Assembly: GCA_009780135.1 (NCBI GenBank)
Contig: WRAP01000001.1
Location: 248,001-312,000 of the forward strand
DNA length: 64,000 nucleotides
Source: Bacillota bacterium
GTDB lineage: Bacteria; Bacillota; Clostridia; Christensenellales; Pumilibacteraceae
Direction of reading: 5' to 3'
The notes below the pieces were generated by a model. That model did no database searches. It was not told the origin of the DNA and saw only the letters and a list, made by a program, of their open reading frames with translations. How positions within the stretch are numbered: position 1 is the stretch's first letter; each line of letters begins with the position of its first letter. The position numbers and the translations under genes were made by a program. This document shows, one piece after another, positions 62,391-64,000 of this stretch.

Positions 62391-62553
62391 TATGGAGTGT
62401 AAAAATGGTCCGCTTTATCATAGTCGTTTACCTGGTTTTGTATTTATAGATGAAAGGAAGCCTTTAGGCTGGCGAGGATAATAATTCCTTTAGAAATTTA
62501 TCTAAGATGAGCAAAATCTAATTTGTGCACTCTATCTAATAAGGAAAAACAAT

Positions 62554-63306
62554 ATGATAAAACTATTTATAATTGGAATTGATGGAAAAATGGGACGAGC
62601 TGTATGTAGAGCTTCTACCGAAACCGAGGACTTTGAGCTTGTCGGTGGCTTTGATGCTGTGCCATACAAGGATTTATCGGGTTATGAAGTTTTTGCCGAG
62701 ACTAAAAAGGCTGTTAATGTCGAGTATGATGTTATCATTGATTTTTCTCGCCCCGAAACACTAGACGATGTAATTACACTCACAAAAGGTAAAATCCCTG
62801 TTGTGCTAGCTACAACAGGCTATAGTAAAAGCGACTTAAAAAAAATAGATACTCTCAGTAAAAAAGTCCCTGTGTTTTTAAGTGGAAATATGAGCTGGGG
62901 TGTTTTTGTGCTTCAAAAATTAGTTAGTGATGCCACAAAATTATTATGGGACAGTTTTGATGTGGAAATTATAGAAAAGCATCATAATCAAAAAGTCGAT
63001 GCCCCTAGTGGTACAGCCAATATGTTAGCGGATAGCATTAAAGCAAACGTAACTCTCCCACCGAATTTTATTTACGGTAGAGAAGGAAACGAAACTAAAC
63101 GCAATAAAAATGAGGTAGCAATTCATGCAATTCGTGGAGGTACAGTCGTTGGCGAACACGAGGTTAGCTTTTACGGCAAGGACGAAGTTATTACTATAAG
63201 CCATTCTGCCCTATCTCGTAATATTTTCGCTACAGGTGCTTTGCGTGCCGGTAAATTTTTAATCGACAAAAAACCAGGTCTATATTCTATGAAAGATATG
63301 ATGTAG
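62554..63306 (+). CDS. dapB: 4-hydroxy-tetrahydrodipicolinate reductase
   Basis: DapB reduces the DapA product with NAD(P)H. The 250-residue protein has 'IIGIDGKMGRAV' (the GxxGxxG loop), 'VVLATTGYSKSDL', 'SGNMSWGVFVL', the catalytic 'IIEKHHNQKVDAPSGTA' and 'IHAIRGGTVVGEHEV'. AAGGAAA precedes ATG. A strong terminator follows, closing the asd-dap transcription unit. Confidence 0.97.
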   Translation: MIKLFIIGIDGKMGRAVCRASTETEDFELVGGFDAVPYKDLSGYEVFAETKKAVNVEYDVIIDFSRPETLDDVITLTKGKIPVVLATTGYSKSDLKKIDTLSKKVPVFLSGNMSWGVFVLQKLVSDATKLLWDSFDVEIIEKHHNQKVDAPSGTANMLADSIKANVTLPPNFIYGREGNETKRNKNEVAIHAIRGGTVVGEHEVSFYGKDEVITISHSALSRNIFATGALRAGKFLIDKKPGLYSMKDMM

Positions 63307-63358
63307 TCAATGTTTCGCTGTTACAAAAAACAACTTATTTCATCCTAGTATTTCGCAC

Positions 63359-63403
63359 AAAATCGCCTTGACTGCATAAATTAGCAGTAAGGCGATTTTT
63401 TTT
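63359..63403 (+). terminator. Strong intrinsic terminator after dapB
   Basis: AAAATCGCCTT(G)ACTGC-ATAAATTA-GCAGTAAGGCGATTTTTTTT forms a 16-bp stem with one bulged G and ends in eight T. Confidence 0.85.
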
Positions 63404-63469
63404 GTTTGTAGACTTTTATTGCAAACAAGCTTTTAGTTTTGCCACAAAAGAAATACAAGGAGTAAAATC

Positions 63470-63511
63470 TTGAAAACCTTCGGCAAAGAAAATGAAATTT
63501 GTTTATTTTAA
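63470..63511 (+). other. Possible 13-codon mini-ORF in the murA leader
   Basis: AAGGAG followed after eight bases by TTG encodes 'MKTFGKENEICLF' and TAA, about 37 bases before murA. murA itself has no ribosome site, so a leader peptide is possible but unproven. Confidence 0.2.
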
Positions 63512-63548
63512 AAAAAATTTTATGCGAAGAATTTTCGAACGATAAAAA

Positions 63549-64000
63549 ATGGAAAATCAAGTATCTCAACAATTTGTAGTCGAGGGCGGTAGACGACTTA
63601 ACGGCGAATTACATATAAAAGCAGCAAAGAATGCCGTACTTCCTATAATTGCGGCTAGTATTTTAAGTAGCGAGGACATTATTATACAAAATGTACCCGA
63701 TCTTTTAGATATTAGAAATATGCTTGTTATTATGCAAAGCCTTGGTTGCAAAGCAGAGTTTAAGAATGGCAATATTTATCTTAATTGCAGAGATGCTAAA
63801 GCTAGCTTAGTAACTGCAGATTTAACTAGAGCCTTACGAAGTTCGATTTTCATGTTAGGACCGATTTTAAGTAGATTTGGCGAAGTAGAATTAGGATTAC
63901 CAGGTGGTTGTGCCATCGGAAAGCGACCCATTGATATTCATATTGATGGACTGCGAGCCTTAGGAGTTAAAGTTGAAGAAAAAGAATGCTCTATTGTTTG
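63549..64000 (+). CDS. murA: UDP-N-acetylglucosamine 1-carboxyvinyltransferase, N-terminal part (runs off right edge)
   Basis: MurA performs the first committed step of peptidoglycan synthesis. The visible 150 residues include 'FVVEGGRRLNGELHIKAAKN' with the conserved Lys-Asn pair, 'NVPDLLDI' and the fosfomycin-target Cys in 'LPGGCAIGKRPIDIH'. The usual GAKNAALP reads 'AAKNAVLP'. ATG 63549 is in the expected place. Whether this is MurA1 or MurA2 cannot be told from the fragment. Confidence 0.95.
   Translation, partial: MENQVSQQFVVEGGRRLNGELHIKAAKNAVLPIIAASILSSEDIIIQNVPDLLDIRNMLVIMQSLGCKAEFKNGNIYLNCRDAKASLVTADLTRALRSSIFMLGPILSRFGEVELGLPGGCAIGKRPIDIHIDGLRALGVKVEEKECSIV

Overview
This is an AT-rich, gene-dense bacterial window with a standard start/stop code. 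The gene content points to an endospore-forming Clostridia-type Firmicute: spmA, spmB, yunB and a 26-residue spoVM all occur here, alongside NAD-dependent ligase, tilS, der, plsY, minD/minE and a lysine/DAP pathway. The genus cannot be named from sequence alone. There are no rRNA genes, CRISPR arrays, transposases or phage modules. The one complete RNA gene is a tRNA-Leu(GAG).

Layout. 1-1816 (minus): carB (partial) and carA, with an unusual upstream control region. 2137-6564 (plus): a queuosine-precursor operon (queF, queC, queD) that also carries a small membrane protein, a cupin and a 683-residue lipoprotein; queE is not present. 6806-18983: a cell-surface island of a 1257-residue lipoprotein ending in a Hint (hedgehog/intein-like) domain, an ABC exporter pair, a membrane-anchored protein and a 1504-residue lipoprotein. 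19053-27568: lysA, an S2P-type protease, scpA, a Gfo/Idh/MocA oxidoreductase, a diacylglycerol-glycosyltransferase-like enzyme, a nicotinamidase-like hydrolase and several unknown membrane proteins. 27783-37954: spoVM, a 2.4-kilo-residue cyclic beta-glucan-synthase-like protein and an M48 protease fused to helical repeats.

38137-46737: a DUF1292 protein, the DUF512 radical-SAM-like protein, a Fic plus Abi-alpha (DUF4393) pair wedged between DUF512 and der, a 44-residue membrane peptide, plsY, a phytoene-desaturase-like flavoprotein, an FlK-type thioesterase and rsmI. 46738-50133: an accessory stretch around tRNA-Leu with long perfect hairpins, a frameshifted gene remnant, a strongly divergent IlvD/Edd-family protein and a truncated HTH regulator. 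50179-57274 (minus): dusB, ligA, an acetyltransferase, yunB, tilS, an unknown helical protein and an orphan ParA. 57564-64000: spmA/spmB, minD/minE (no minC), asd-dapA-(unknown)-dapB and the start of murA.

The most notable observations are: (i) a CarA lacking the His-Pro-Glu of its glutaminase triad; (ii) an IlvD homologue that has lost two iron-sulfur ligands and the carbamylated lysine but gained a CxxCxxxC cluster; (iii) a lipoprotein with a C-terminal Hint domain that lacks the usual terminal His-Asn; (iv) a recurring architecture in which a -10 box sits 4-10 nt from the start codon with no Shine-Dalgarno, implying many leaderless mRNAs; (v) several unannotated short genes (spoVM, the 44-residue peptide) and MITE-like intergenic repeats. 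All functional calls come from reading motifs by eye; no database search was run.
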